The notes below the pieces were generated by a model, which was not told the DNA's origin, ran no database searches, and saw only the letters and a list, made by a program, of their open reading frames with translations. A stretch of 64,000 bases of DNA from Blastocatellia bacterium (GTDB lineage: Bacteria > Acidobacteriota > Blastocatellia > HR10 > J050): contig JALSQX010000022.1 in the NCBI GenBank assembly GCA_026985075.1, forward strand, positions 148,409 through 212,408, written 5' to 3'. Made by a program: the position numbers and the translations under genes. This document shows positions 8,018 through 16,790 of this stretch, piece after piece. Position 1 is the first letter of the stretch, and each line of letters opens with the position of its first letter.

Positions 8018-8629
8018 GTGAAGAAGACATATACAATTGCGGTGGTCATTATTGGGCTGGTCGCTTTCGGGAGTGGTGTGTGGGCGGGGAATGAACTCAG
8101 CAGTCGGCAGGCTCGCCGGTTGATCGCCCATGTGGGAGGAATTGACCTGGAGCCCGAACAAGTCCATATTCGCCGCATCGACGTCGGATTGGGCGGGAAC
8201 AATGCCGTCGTCGAAGCGCTCGTTCAGACGGCGTTCAAATTCACGCAAGCCAATGGTCGGTGGGAAATCACCCACGTCCGAATCGGAGACCGTCGATGGG
8301 AGAGCGTCGAGCTGGTCACCACTGCCGTCAGACGCGAGAAGATTCGGCGCACGCAAGCCGATCTCATGGAAGTGGCCCGGGCTTTGGAAGCCTATCGGCG
8401 CGATCACGAGGCATACCCCCAGGTGGCCGATTTCGCTTCACTCATAGATGTTCTCCTCCCCAATTACCTCCATCGCATCATTCGAGAGGATTACTGGCAT
8501 CAAAGTTACCACTACACGGTGAGGCGACAAGGATACCAGCTTCGGTCGTGGGGGCCGGATAGAAAACAAGGGAGCGATGATGATATCATCGTGGAGAATG
8601 GAGAACTCGTGCTCCCGGTGGCAGGATAG
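8018..8629 (+). CDS. Membrane-anchored protein with GspG-like (type II secretion pseudopilin) C-terminal domain
   Basis: 203 residues from GTG 8018, chosen because GGAG lies 6 nt upstream; an upstream TTG at 7991 gives 9 more residues. An N-terminal membrane segment (YTIAVVIIGLVAFGSGVWAG) is followed by an unclassified region. The last 90 residues match the major-pseudopilin C-terminal pattern: a helix with LEAYRRDHEAYP, then YLHRIIREDYWHQSYHYTV and YQLRSWGPDRKQGSDDDI, the last resembling the calcium-binding loop of GspG. The prepilin peptidase site (Gly followed by FTLIE-like residues) is absent, so this is not a normal pseudopilin. It is followed by, and overlapped in part of its frame by, a small membrane-protein gene. 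Function unknown; an envelope role is likely. Confidence 0.75.
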   Translation: MKKTYTIAVVIIGLVAFGSGVWAGNELSSRQARRLIAHVGGIDLEPEQVHIRRIDVGLGGNNAVVEALVQTAFKFTQANGRWEITHVRIGDRRWESVELVTTAVRREKIRRTQADLMEVARALEAYRRDHEAYPQVADFASLIDVLLPNYLHRIIREDYWHQSYHYTVRRQGYQLRSWGPDRKQGSDDDIIVENGELVLPVAG

Positions 8630-8633
8630 CATC

Positions 8634-9122
8634 ATGGCGGGGTCGGTTATTGACCGGACCAGATTGAAGCTTCGCTATCGAAACACCATCGTGATCTACA
8701 TCTCGCTGGTGGCCAGCGTGCTGGCCTATGCCTTGGTCGTCTTTGTTGTGACGCACTCCCAATCCCCGAGACCGCCTGCCCCTCGGGTGGGGATGTCCAT
8801 ATATGGAGCCGTCCTTCTGCTTGGTCTGGGCATCATCCTTGGTCGTCGCGTCTTGTTCAATCCGTCCAGGTTGATGAGGATTGTGGAGGAGGGCGGTCTC
8901 AATCGGTTGATCGATGAATTAGCCAACAAGACGATCTTGCTGGGGGCTCTCAGCGAAGCAATCGCGCTTCTGGGGCTCGCTCTCAGCCTGTTGAGCCAAT
9001 CCCCGGATCATATGTGGCGGTTAGGGGCTATTGCCATTCTCCTGCTGCTCAGGAACGTCCCACGACGCTCCGCCTGGGAGCGGGCGCTGGAAAACTTCAG
9101 CCGAGTGACCTACGAGGAATGA
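8634..9122 (+). CDS. Integral membrane protein of unknown function
   Basis: 162 residues from ATG 8634, four bases after the GspG-like stop. Three to four hydrophobic helices can be seen: IVIYISLVASVLAYALVVFV, IYGAVLLLGLGIILG, ILLGALSEAIALLGLALSLL and LGAIAILLLL. A cytosolic loop (about 75-100) sits between the middle pair. No catalytic motif was recognised. Its stop TGA (9120-9122) overlaps the ATG of the following TPR gene, so the two are probably translationally coupled. The position between a secretion-like protein and a TPR protein suggests an envelope function, but this is only context. Confidence 0.75.
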   Translation: MAGSVIDRTRLKLRYRNTIVIYISLVASVLAYALVVFVVTHSQSPRPPAPRVGMSIYGAVLLLGLGIILGRRVLFNPSRLMRIVEEGGLNRLIDELANKTILLGALSEAIALLGLALSLLSQSPDHMWRLGAIAILLLLRNVPRRSAWERALENFSRVTYEE

Positions 9123-11257
9123 TGAAGACGAGCAACGAAACCAACCGATCATCGAACATGCCGATAATTGAGCCATCTGATCATCTTCGGGTGGCCGGCC
9201 AGCGTGGGGTCTCCTCGTTCAGCCGAGGCCTCGTGATTGGAATCATGGGCTTGCTGGCGGGCTGGCCGAGCGGACTGGCCAGAGCGGAGACGGCGCCCCC
9301 GAATGGCCCTCCTCCACCCCTTCGTCGCACCTCCCGGCAAGCCCCACCCTCAGCCGCCGATACGGCTCAGGCCAAAGAACGGATGGAGCGACGGCGGGAT
9401 GCGCTCATCCTTTATACGAAGGCGTTCGAAGCCGCCCGTCATCGGAAGATGTTCCAAGCATTGGACGTGCTGCGACGGGTGATCGAACTCGATCCTACGG
9501 CGCCGGAGCCCCACGTGACACTGGGCGAGTTCCAGTACAGCATGCGAAACATCACCCAAGCGAAGCAGGAGGCCGAGGCAGCGCTCGCTCTTGATCCTCA
9601 CCACCCGGGAGCTCATAAGCTCCTCGGGCGTATCTACCGGGACGAGGCCTTAGTCAGTGGCGATGCCGACAAGGCGCGGCGAGCCATCGAGGAGTTCCAA
9701 CAGGTCATCGAGCGAGATGATTCCGACGTTGAGGCCTGGCAGTCGCTGGCCGAATTGTACGAACTCACCGATCAGAAAGAGAAATCGGTCCAGGCGCTGA
9801 CCCGTTGGACGAGCCTGGACCCGACGGCCGAACGAGCATTTTATGCCTTGGCGCAGTATTATTTCTCCGAAGGAAAATATCGCGAGGCGGGAGAGAATGC
9901 GGCGCGCGCGCTGTCCATTCGCCCCCTCCCCACCTATGCGATCCTTCTCGCCCGATCGCTCATGGCTCAAGGACAGACCGTCGAGGCGCTTCGGATATAT
10001 CGGCAGGCCCGGGCTCGCCAACCGAACGATACGGAACTGGAAGTCCGATATGCCGAAGCGCTTATTTATGCTGGCCAATACGATGAAGCAATTCAGATTC
10101 TACAACGGCAGCGCGAGGCCAGTCCGGGAAACGTCGAGATCGTCCGCCTGTTGGCCCAGGCGTATCGTCGAAGTGGGCGGCGGCAAGAAGCCATTCAGAC
10201 GCTGGTCAACGCCCTCCAGAATGTTGAGGTGAGTGAGAGCTTGGGTCTGCAATGGGTGCTCGCTCAAATCTACGAAGAGGTCGGTCAAACGGATAAAGCC
10301 GTGGCCACTTATGAGAATATCCTGAACGTCGTCCTCAATCCCGACGGCAGCGTCTCGAAGTCGTATGCCAAAGCCGCCGAGGATGTCCTGACCAGCATCG
10401 GATTGGCGTATCGTCGGGCGGGGCGACGCGAAGAAGCCATCGCCGCGTTCCGACGGATGCGAAAAGTGCTCGGACCCACCAATCCTCAGCCGGATCTCCT
10501 CATCGTGGATACCTTGATGGAGGAGGAGAAATTCAAAGCTGCCCTCGACTACGCCCGGAAGGCTGCCGACCAGTATCCCCAGAAACGCCAGTTTCGGCTC
10601 CTGGAAGCCCAGGCTCTGGCCCGGCTGGGTCGCGTCGATGAAGCCGTGGCCGTGTTGGATGGGCTGCTGACCAACTCCATCGAGGATATCGAGGTGCTCT
10701 CGACCAAGGCGATGGTCCTCATGGATGCCAGCAGGTACGAGGAGGCGAAACAGGCCCTGGAAGAAGGATTGCGCCGCGATCCCCGGAATAACGGGCTCCT
10801 CATCCAGTTGAGCATCGTACAGGAGAAGTTGGAACAGCCCGAGAAAGCCGAAGCGACGCTCCGAGCCATTCTGGAACGCGATCCCGATAATCCGGTGGCG
10901 CTCAATAACCTCGGCTATTACTTGGCCGAGCGTGGCGAGCGCCTGGAGGAGGCGTTGGAGCTGACGCGACGGGCGGTTAACATCGTTCCCACCGAGGGGA
11001 GCTTTCTGGACAGTCTGGGTTGGGTCTATTTTCAAATGGGGCGGCTCGATGAAGCTGAGCGATACCTCGAACGGGCGCTGAACGCCAAGCCCAATGATGC
11101 CACCATTCAGGAACATATGGGGGACTTGTACCTGCGACGGGGTCAGTTGGATCTGGCGCGTCGTGCCTTCGAGCGGGCTCTGAAATTTGCCCGCGAGAAA
11201 GCGGAACGAGCCCGCATCGAAGCCAAGCTCAAGAAGCTCATCACGCCATCGAAGTGA
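9119..11257 (+). CDS. Large secreted TPR-repeat protein
   Basis: 712 residues from ATG 9119 (ATG 9122 is equally possible), overlapping the preceding stop. A hydrophobic segment near residues 35-55 (GLVIGIMGLLAGWPSGLA) ends in ARAETA and looks like a signal peptide behind an unusually long polar start. From about residue 95 to the end the chain is a near-continuous array of tetratricopeptide repeats with the usual A/G/Y/A/P spacing, for example LDPTAPEPHVTLGEFQYSM and RDPDNPVALNNLGYYLAERG. The latter and the following FLDSLGWVYFQMGRLDEAE are the conserved end block seen in many bacterial TPR proteins of this size. TPRs bind partner proteins; the partner is unknown. Its stop overlaps the next start (ATGA). 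Confidence 0.85.
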   Translation: MMKTSNETNRSSNMPIIEPSDHLRVAGQRGVSSFSRGLVIGIMGLLAGWPSGLARAETAPPNGPPPPLRRTSRQAPPSAADTAQAKERMERRRDALILYTKAFEAARHRKMFQALDVLRRVIELDPTAPEPHVTLGEFQYSMRNITQAKQEAEAALALDPHHPGAHKLLGRIYRDEALVSGDADKARRAIEEFQQVIERDDSDVEAWQSLAELYELTDQKEKSVQALTRWTSLDPTAERAFYALAQYYFSEGKYREAGENAARALSIRPLPTYAILLARSLMAQGQTVEALRIYRQARARQPNDTELEVRYAEALIYAGQYDEAIQILQRQREASPGNVEIVRLLAQAYRRSGRRQEAIQTLVNALQNVEVSESLGLQWVLAQIYEEVGQTDKAVATYENILNVVLNPDGSVSKSYAKAAEDVLTSIGLAYRRAGRREEAIAAFRRMRKVLGPTNPQPDLLIVDTLMEEEKFKAALDYARKAADQYPQKRQFRLLEAQALARLGRVDEAVAVLDGLLTNSIEDIEVLSTKAMVLMDASRYEEAKQALEEGLRRDPRNNGLLIQLSIVQEKLEQPEKAEATLRAILERDPDNPVALNNLGYYLAERGERLEEALELTRRAVNIVPTEGSFLDSLGWVYFQMGRLDEAERYLERALNAKPNDATIQEHMGDLYLRRGQLDLARRAFERALKFAREKAERARIEAKLKKLITPSK

Positions 11258-11778
11258 TGATCCGAGAGCGTCTACACGGGGGATTCCCCTCCTTTCATGC
11301 CATGATATGGGGAACGGCCTTGCTGCTCCTCCCGCTGGCTGCCAATGAGAGGGGGCATCCCCTCTCCGATGAGCTCACCTGCCGAGCGCTCGCTCATCGC
11401 GTTCTGGAAGCCGTCAACCAGGAGCGGCGGCGGTGTGGTCTTCGCCCTCTGCGATGGAGCGCACCGCTGGCTCGGGCCGCCCAAGCTCACAGTCAAGATA
11501 TGGCTGAGCGGCAGTTCCTCGGACACGTCAATCCGGATGGATACACTCCGGCCGATCGAGTGCGGCTGGCCGGCGCTCGCCATTTCCGATGGATCGCCGA
11601 GAACGTTGGCGTACACTGGAGCGGCCCTCATCCAGCGCGGAGCGTCGTCCGGGGATGGATGGCCAGTCCTCCCCACCGCGCGAATATCCTCAACCCGCGG
11701 TTCCGGTATACGGGGATTGGCGTCAGCGTCAGCTCGAAAGGGGCCTTTTATTTCACCGAACTCTTTGTCGATCGATGA
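11254..11778 (+). CDS. CAP/SCP-domain secreted protein
   Basis: 174 residues. The start ATG overlaps the TPR stop by 4 nt. A signal-like hydrophobic segment (MIWGTALLLLPLA) precedes a CAP (cysteine-rich secretory protein, antigen 5, PR-1) domain. Visible motifs are VNQERRRCGLRPL, LARAAQAHSQDMA, a His in FLGHVNPDG, IAENVGV, and the signature HRANILNPRFRYTGIGV. Bacterial CAP proteins are extracytoplasmic; their activity is mostly unknown. The stop overlaps the ispE start (ATG within GATGA), so the gene is read as part of the TPR-CAP-ispE transcript. Confidence 0.92.
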   Translation: MMIRERLHGGFPSFHAMIWGTALLLLPLAANERGHPLSDELTCRALAHRVLEAVNQERRRCGLRPLRWSAPLARAAQAHSQDMAERQFLGHVNPDGYTPADRVRLAGARHFRWIAENVGVHWSGPHPARSVVRGWMASPPHRANILNPRFRYTGIGVSVSSKGAFYFTELFVDR

Positions 11779-12728
11779 GGATCACCTTCCGATCATACGC
11801 CAAGATCAACCTGACGCTCGATGTGCTCGGTCAGCGCGCCGACGGATATCATGAGGTGCGAACGATACTCCAGTCGATCGCGCTCCACGACCATATCACT
11901 TTAGAACGAATCGACGAGGGCATAGCTGTGAGCTGCCCCGATCAATCAGTACCGGGCGATGAACAAAACATCGTGTATCGGGCGGCGGCCCTGGTGAGGG
12001 AGCGAGCGAACATCACTGCTGGAGTGCACATCTCCATCAGTAAGCGAATTCCCGTGGGCGCCGGACTGGGAGGAGGGAGCAGTAATGCGGCCATGACGCT
12101 CCTCGGGCTGGAGAAACTCTGGAACCTCGCCTGGTCGCCAGAGGAACGGCTCGCTCTGGGAGCAACACTGGGGGCGGATGTTCCGTTCTTCCTCTATGGG
12201 GGAACGGCCATAGGGTTGGGCCGCGGCTCGGAAGTTTATCCCCTACCCGATATCAGGCTGGAGCACCTCCTCATTGTCTGGCCCGGGGTCCCCGTGTCAA
12301 CCGGAGAGATCTACGCGGCATTCGATCGGCACTGGTTGACAAAATCACCCAGGCGGAGTAACATAACAGTTTCCTGTGAAACCGCCTGGCGCGCCTGGGG
12401 ATACCCCCACAGATTGCTCGGCCGGGCCATCGAAGCCGGAGCGGGGAGCAACGATCTGGCTGAGGTCGTGGGTGCGCGATACCCGGAGGTCAACCGGGTG
12501 ATGGAGCGGTTACGAGAATGTCGTACAAGGTGTGTCAGGATGTCAGGCAGCGGATCGGCGGTATACGCCGTCTTTGAAACCAACGAGGATCTGCAGGCAG
12601 CGGCCGAGGCGCTCTCGAGCGAGCCTTGGCGCGTCATCCAAACCCGAACCCTCGGGCGAGCGGAGTATTGGGAAACGCTCATCGAGAAGAGAGGGATCGA
12701 GGGAGCGGCGACTCCCTATCGGCGGTGA
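11775..12728 (+). CDS. ispE: 4-diphosphocytidyl-2-C-methyl-D-erythritol kinase
   Basis: 317 residues from ATG 11775, overlapping the preceding stop. A GHMP kinase: the N-terminal SYAKINLTLDV carries the catalytic Lys10, the ATP-binding glycine-rich motif PVGAGLGGGSSNAA is at 93-106, and GADVPFFL carries the catalytic Asp; a late MSGSGSAV loop follows. It phosphorylates CDP-ME in the MEP isoprenoid pathway. It is slightly longer than the E. coli enzyme, with extra sequence around residues 190-225. It is followed by tRNA-Gln and prs, a common bacterial order. Confidence 0.97.
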   Translation: MRITFRSYAKINLTLDVLGQRADGYHEVRTILQSIALHDHITLERIDEGIAVSCPDQSVPGDEQNIVYRAAALVRERANITAGVHISISKRIPVGAGLGGGSSNAAMTLLGLEKLWNLAWSPEERLALGATLGADVPFFLYGGTAIGLGRGSEVYPLPDIRLEHLLIVWPGVPVSTGEIYAAFDRHWLTKSPRRSNITVSCETAWRAWGYPHRLLGRAIEAGAGSNDLAEVVGARYPEVNRVMERLRECRTRCVRMSGSGSAVYAVFETNEDLQAAAEALSSEPWRVIQTRTLGRAEYWETLIEKRGIEGAATPYRR

Positions 12729-12734
12729 TTGTGC

Positions 12735-12809
12735 TGGGGAGTGGTGTAACTGGCAACACACAGGACTTTGGATCCTGGTATCCAGGTTCGAGCCCTGGCT
12801 CCCCAGCCA
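12735..12809 (+). tRNA. tRNA-Gln (anticodon TTG), CCA encoded
   Basis: The acceptor arms TGGGGAG (12735-12741) and CTCCCCA (12799-12805) pair perfectly, followed by discriminator G and genomic CCA (12807-12809). The anticodon stem is CAGGA/TCCTG with loop CTTTGGA, giving the UUG anticodon for Gln. The T-arm contains GGTTCGAGCCC. It lies 6 bp after ispE and before prs, so it may be cotranscribed. Confidence 0.97.
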
Positions 12810-12887
12810 GATTTTCGTGAGCCAAACGTCATCAACAGAGAACGATTCTGATGAGATCGTTATGCTGACTGAGCGGGGCCGGGTGTC

Positions 12888-13829
12888 ATGAAAGACATGA
12901 AAATCTTTTCTGGCAGCTCTAACCGACCGTTGGCTGAGGAAATCTGCCAGTATTTGAACCTCCCTATGGGAGAGGCCAGCTTGGGTCGGTTCAGTGATGG
13001 AGAAGTCTCATTTCAGATTCTGGAGAATGTCCGCGGAGCCGACGTATTCGTCATCCAATCGACGTGCCCCCCCGTCAACGAGCATTTGATGGAACTGCTC
13101 ATCATGATCGACGCGTTCAAGCGAGCCTCGGCCGAGCGCATCACGGCTGTCATTCCCTATTTCGGCTACGCGCGGCAAGACCGGAAAGACAAGCCGCGCG
13201 TGCCGATCTCGGCCAAACTGGTCACCGATCTTCTGGAGACGGCGGGTGCCCATCGCGTGTTGACCGTAGACCTTCACGCGGGCCAGATCCAGGGATTTTT
13301 CAACATCCCCGTCGATCATCTGTTCGCGGCACCGGTGATCCTCGACTATTATCGTCGACAAGATCTGTCCAATTACGTCGTCGTTTCGCCCGATACGGGG
13401 GGCGTGGAGCGGGCGCGGGCCTATGCCAAGCGATTGAACGTCGACCTGGCTATCATCGATAAGCGGCGCGAGCGCGCCAATGTCGCCGTGGTCATGAACG
13501 TGATCGGCGAAGTCGCCGGCCGTCACGCGCTCATCGTCGATGACATGATCGATACGGCGGGAACTCTTCAGCGGGTATCCGAAGCACTCATCGCCAATGG
13601 AGTCCGAAGCGTCCGGGTGTGTTGCACCCACGCTGTTTTCTCTGGCCCGGCGCTGGAGCGCATTGCGGCGGCGCCCATCAAAGAGGTCGTCGTCACCAAT
13701 ACCATCCCACCGGACGCTTGGGGCGAACGGGAACACGACAAAATCGTTTGTCTCAGCGTCGCTCCCCTGCTTGGAGAGGCGATCCGCTCGATCCACGAGG
13801 AGACGTCGGTGAGTCGGTTGTTCATATGA
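12888..13829 (+). CDS. prs: Ribose-phosphate pyrophosphokinase
   Basis: 313 residues, the normal length. It makes PRPP from ribose 5-phosphate and ATP for nucleotide, His and Trp synthesis. Motifs: FSGSSNRPLAEEI at the start, YFGYARQDRKDKPR (flexible ATP loop), VDLHAGQIQGFF, the catalytic KRRERANVA region and the PRPP-binding loop VDDMIDTAGT. ATG 12888 is used; ATG 12897 is possible. It lies between tRNA-Gln and rplY. Confidence 0.97.
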   Translation: MKDMKIFSGSSNRPLAEEICQYLNLPMGEASLGRFSDGEVSFQILENVRGADVFVIQSTCPPVNEHLMELLIMIDAFKRASAERITAVIPYFGYARQDRKDKPRVPISAKLVTDLLETAGAHRVLTVDLHAGQIQGFFNIPVDHLFAAPVILDYYRRQDLSNYVVVSPDTGGVERARAYAKRLNVDLAIIDKRRERANVAVVMNVIGEVAGRHALIVDDMIDTAGTLQRVSEALIANGVRSVRVCCTHAVFSGPALERIAAAPIKEVVVTNTIPPDAWGEREHDKIVCLSVAPLLGEAIRSIHEETSVSRLFI

Positions 13830-13892
13830 ACGCGGATATGGAGGAGAGGGGAATGGAAACGAACCGTTTCTGCCCCTCAGAGGAGGTCAGGC

Positions 13893-14558
13893 ATGGAAAA
13901 GCAATTGGTCATTGACGCCGAGCCGCGCACCCGCCTCGGAAAAGGCGGCGCGCGCGCCCTTCGGCGCGCGGGGAAGGTCCCCGTGGTCGTGTATGGTGGA
14001 GATCGACGAGAGACGCTGGCTCTGGCTGTACAGGAGCGAGATCTGATGAAGATTCTTCGCAGCCCGAAGGGGTTGAATACCATTTTTCAACTCCAGCTCC
14101 AGGGCGCTACCGTCCCGGTCATCATCAAAGACTGGCAAGCCGATCCCATCAAAGGGACGCTTCTTCACGCAGACTTCGTGCGCATCGATATGACCAAGGT
14201 CACGCGCGTACGCATCCCCGTGGAATTAGTGGGAGAACCGATCGGCGTGAAAGCTCAGGGCGGCCTTCTCGACTTCGCTACTCATCAACTGGAAGTCGAA
14301 TGCCTGCCCGCTGATATTCCCGAAAGCATTCGCGTCGATGTCTCGGCGCTGGAGATCGGCGATCACATATCGGTCAAGGATCTGAACGTTGGAGAACGAA
14401 TGCGTATTCTGGATGACCCTGAGCGCGTGATCGCTAGCGTCTTGGCTCCACGAGTTGAAGAAGCGCCAGCAGTCGCTCCAGTAGAAGAAGCGGTGGCCCC
14501 GGCGGCGGCCGCTCCGCCGCCGGGAGAGGCCAAACCCACTGAGGGCGGCCAAGAATGA
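13893..14558 (+). CDS. rplY: 50S ribosomal protein bL25, long CTC form
   Basis: 221 residues, with the strong ribosome binding site GAGGAGG just upstream. The N-terminal half is the bL25 domain that binds 5S rRNA (RTRLGKGGARALRRAGKVPVV). The second half is the TL5/CTC extension (about 95-190), typical of non-enteric bacteria. The last 35 residues are a low-complexity Ala/Pro/Glu tail. Located between prs and pth, as in many genomes. Confidence 0.96.
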   Translation: MEKQLVIDAEPRTRLGKGGARALRRAGKVPVVVYGGDRRETLALAVQERDLMKILRSPKGLNTIFQLQLQGATVPVIIKDWQADPIKGTLLHADFVRIDMTKVTRVRIPVELVGEPIGVKAQGGLLDFATHQLEVECLPADIPESIRVDVSALEIGDHISVKDLNVGERMRILDDPERVIASVLAPRVEEAPAVAPVEEAVAPAAAAPPPGEAKPTEGGQE

Positions 14559-14662
14559 ACCGAGCACAGCTCCTTCCCGGAGACCAGCGGCTCATGACCC
14601 GCTGGTCCGAATGCTCGAAAGCCGTCAACAGTGGTTGGGGGAGATGAAGGTCGCCGATCGAG

Positions 14663-15229
14663 ATGACGTGGATTATCGTGGGGTTGGGGAATCCAGGAGA
14701 AGAATACGCGCGCACGCGACACAACATTGGGTTCATGCTCGTCGATCATCTGGCCGAGCACGTGAACGTGGCTTGGGCGCTCTCGGAGTGCGAGGCTCTG
14801 ATTGGCGAAACTGAGTGGCATGGTGAAACGCTGGTGCTGGCGAAACCGCAAACCTACATGAATCGGAGTGGGAGAGCCGTGGCCTGTCTCCTGGATCATT
14901 ACCACGCACCGCCTCGGCGATTGATCGTGATCAGCGACGATTTTGCTCTCCCTTTGGGGACGCTTCGACTGCGCCCCAAAGGAGGTGACGGCGGGCACAA
15001 GGGGTTGAGATCGATCATCGAGGCCTTGGGAACGACCGACTTCCCGCGATTGCGCTTGGGTATCGGCCCGCGCGGGGAGGCGATCGCCGATCCGGTCGAC
15101 TTCGTTCTCTCGGAGTTCAGGAAAGAGGAATGGGCCGATGTGGAAATCATGATGCAACGTGGACAGCAGGCCATCCTATTGGCCATTGAACAGGGATTGG
15201 ATAGAGCCATGACCGCCTATAACTCATGA
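14663..15229 (+). CDS. pth: Peptidyl-tRNA hydrolase
   Basis: 188 residues. Releases peptides from peptidyl-tRNA that has dropped off ribosomes. Motifs: IVGLGNPGEEYARTRHNIGF with the catalytic His (about 20), KPQTYMNRSG, the substrate-positioning Asp in ISDDFALPLG, and GGDGGHKGLRSI. The acidic loop reads DDFALP where the usual form is DDLDLP, a mild variant. ATG 14663 is the first fitting start, 105 bp after rplY. Confidence 0.95.
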   Translation: MTWIIVGLGNPGEEYARTRHNIGFMLVDHLAEHVNVAWALSECEALIGETEWHGETLVLAKPQTYMNRSGRAVACLLDHYHAPPRRLIVISDDFALPLGTLRLRPKGGDGGHKGLRSIIEALGTTDFPRLRLGIGPRGEAIADPVDFVLSEFRKEEWADVEIMMQRGQQAILLAIEQGLDRAMTAYNS

Positions 15230-15354
15230 ATGGGCGAGGGGCGCCCGGGAGATGAGGGAAAACCGACGCTCGTGCTCTCCGGGTCCTTCATCATGGCTAT
15301 CTCCTTGCTCGGGGCGCGACCCGGGCTATACAAGCCGAAAGGAGGACGAGACCA

Positions 15355-15756
15355 TTGAGAAACTATGAATTACTTTTCATCATCTCACCGCAGGTTGCCG
15401 ACCATGAAGTTGACGGCGTCATCGAACAGGTCAAGAATCACCTCACCGACCTCGGGACGACCATCACCAAAGTGGAGAATCTGGGCCGTCGTAAACTAGC
15501 CTACGAAATTAATCACTTCCAGGAAGGAACCTACGCCCTCATCCAGTTCCAAAGCCAAGGTGCCGAGATCAGCGAACTGGAGCGACGGCTCCGCGTGATG
15601 GACCATGTGCTCCGTTATCTCACCGTGCGTCTCGATCGTGATTTGCGGCGCATGGCGCGGATGAAACGGAAGCGCGAGCGGCGACGAGGTGAACACGCCC
15701 AGGCCGGTTCCCCGAAGGAACAGCGCGAGAGAAAATCGGGCGAACGCAAGAATTGA
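15355..15756 (+). CDS. rpsF: 30S ribosomal protein bS6
   Basis: 133 residues with a TTG start at 15355, decided by AAAGGAGG 9-10 nt upstream. The opening MRNYELLFIISP and LGRRKLAYEINHFQEGTYAL are typical of bS6, which assembles with bS18 on the 16S platform. The C-terminus is extended by a basic, low-complexity stretch (about 100-133). First gene of rpsF-rpsR-rplI. Confidence 0.95.
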   Translation: MRNYELLFIISPQVADHEVDGVIEQVKNHLTDLGTTITKVENLGRRKLAYEINHFQEGTYALIQFQSQGAEISELERRLRVMDHVLRYLTVRLDRDLRRMARMKRKRERRRGEHAQAGSPKEQRERKSGERKN

Positions 15757-15794
15757 TCCCATCACACCGCATCCCGTGAAAAGGAGAGACGACT

Positions 15795-16052
15795 ATGACC
15801 AATAGTACGACAACCGAACGAGTGACGACGATCCCTTATCGTTCTCGCCGACGGCGTGAATGTCGGTTCTGTAAAGAGCACGTCGATTTCATCGATTATA
15901 AAGACGTCAAGACGTTGATGGACTTTATCCCCGAACGAGGGAAGATCCTCCCTCGCCGGCTCTCAGGCGTGTGCGCGCCCCATCAGCGGATGCTGGCGCG
16001 GGCTATCAAGCGGGCCCGCAATATGGCCTTGATTCCTTATGTCCTCGATTAA
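15795..16052 (+). CDS. rpsR: 30S ribosomal protein bS18 (Cys-containing form)
   Basis: 85 residues with a GGAGAG site upstream. A basic N-terminus is followed by [15 protein letters not shown], then [31 protein letters not shown], the bS18 signature. The two N-terminal Cys and the CAPH motif match the zinc-binding C+ paralog type. Partner of bS6, encoded 38 bp upstream. Confidence 0.96.
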   Translation: MTNSTTTERVTTIPYRSRRRRECRFCKEHVDFIDYKDVKTLMDFIPERGKILPRRLSGVCAPHQRMLARAIKRARNMALIPYVLD

Positions 16053-16124
16053 GTGAGCAGGCGCTTTCTCGATCCTCATCGAGAGCAGAGGAAGAGACGC
16101 GCTCATCAATGAGGAGGATTGGTT

Positions 16125-16682
16125 ATGGCAACAGTGGAGGTTCTATTGAAAGAAGATGTCGAACATCTTGGCCGTCGAGGAGATATCGTCCGAGTGAAAG
16201 CCGGATATGCGCGCAACTACTTGCTCCCTCAAAATCTCGCCATGTTGGCCACGGCGTCCAACGTCAAGGCAATTGAACAAGAGCGGCAGGCGCTTCAACG
16301 GCGGGAAGCCCGGGAGCGAGAAGCCGCGAAGACCGTCGCCGAGCAGTTGAGAGAGATGCACCTGCGATTCCAGCGAAAGGTCAGCGAACAAGGCGTCTTC
16401 TACGGCTCGGTGACCGTCCAGGATATCGCCCAGGCCCTGGCCCAGCATGGGGTGAACATCGAACGTCGTCGGATTCACCTGGAAGCGCCCATCAAAGAAC
16501 CCGGATCCTATGTGGCCACCGTGAAACTGCACCGAGATGTCGTCATCGAGCTCCCGATCACGGCCGAAGCCGAGGGTCAACCCGAAAGGGCGGATGAATC
16601 CGGGGCGACGGCCCCTGACGCTGAGGAACCGTCCTCGGCCGAATCTTCAACCGAAGAGCTGGAGTCCTCCGAATCAGAATGA
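16125..16682 (+). CDS. rplI: 50S ribosomal protein bL9
   Basis: 185 residues from ATG 16125, with GAGGAGG (16111-16117) 7 nt upstream; a TTG two codons earlier is less well spaced. VEVLLKEDVEHLGRRGDIVRVKAGYARNYLLP is the N-terminal bL9 domain, followed by the long connecting helix and the C-terminal 23S-binding domain. The last 36 residues are an acidic Ser/Glu/Ala tail not usual for bL9, a lineage-specific extension similar in character to the one on bL25 here. Confidence 0.96.
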   Translation: MATVEVLLKEDVEHLGRRGDIVRVKAGYARNYLLPQNLAMLATASNVKAIEQERQALQRREAREREAAKTVAEQLREMHLRFQRKVSEQGVFYGSVTVQDIAQALAQHGVNIERRRIHLEAPIKEPGSYVATVKLHRDVVIELPITAEAEGQPERADESGATAPDAEEPSSAESSTEELESSESE

Positions 16683-16713
16683 GCCCATCAAAAGCTTGCC
16701 GGGGAGGCACGAG

Positions 16714-16756
16714 CGGGGCATGCCCCGAAGATTCGGCGTCACGGAGAGTGACGCCG
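16714..16756. terminator. Double hairpin between convergent rplI and lolA-like genes
   Basis: CGGGGCATGCCCCG (16714-16727) is a perfect 14-bp palindrome. CGGCGTCAC (16734-16742) and GTGACGCCG (16748-16756) form a perfect 9-bp stem with a 5-nt loop. Placement between convergent genes suggests bidirectional termination, although neither side has a T-tract. Confidence 0.5.
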
Positions 16757-16790
16757 GGGGCTTGACGAGGGGTCTTAACGGGAAGACCGG

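Noticed and set aside
9014..9118. Longer start for the TPR protein
   Set aside because: It would overlap the membrane protein gene by over 100 bp; the ATG at 9119 overlaps its stop and fits coupling.
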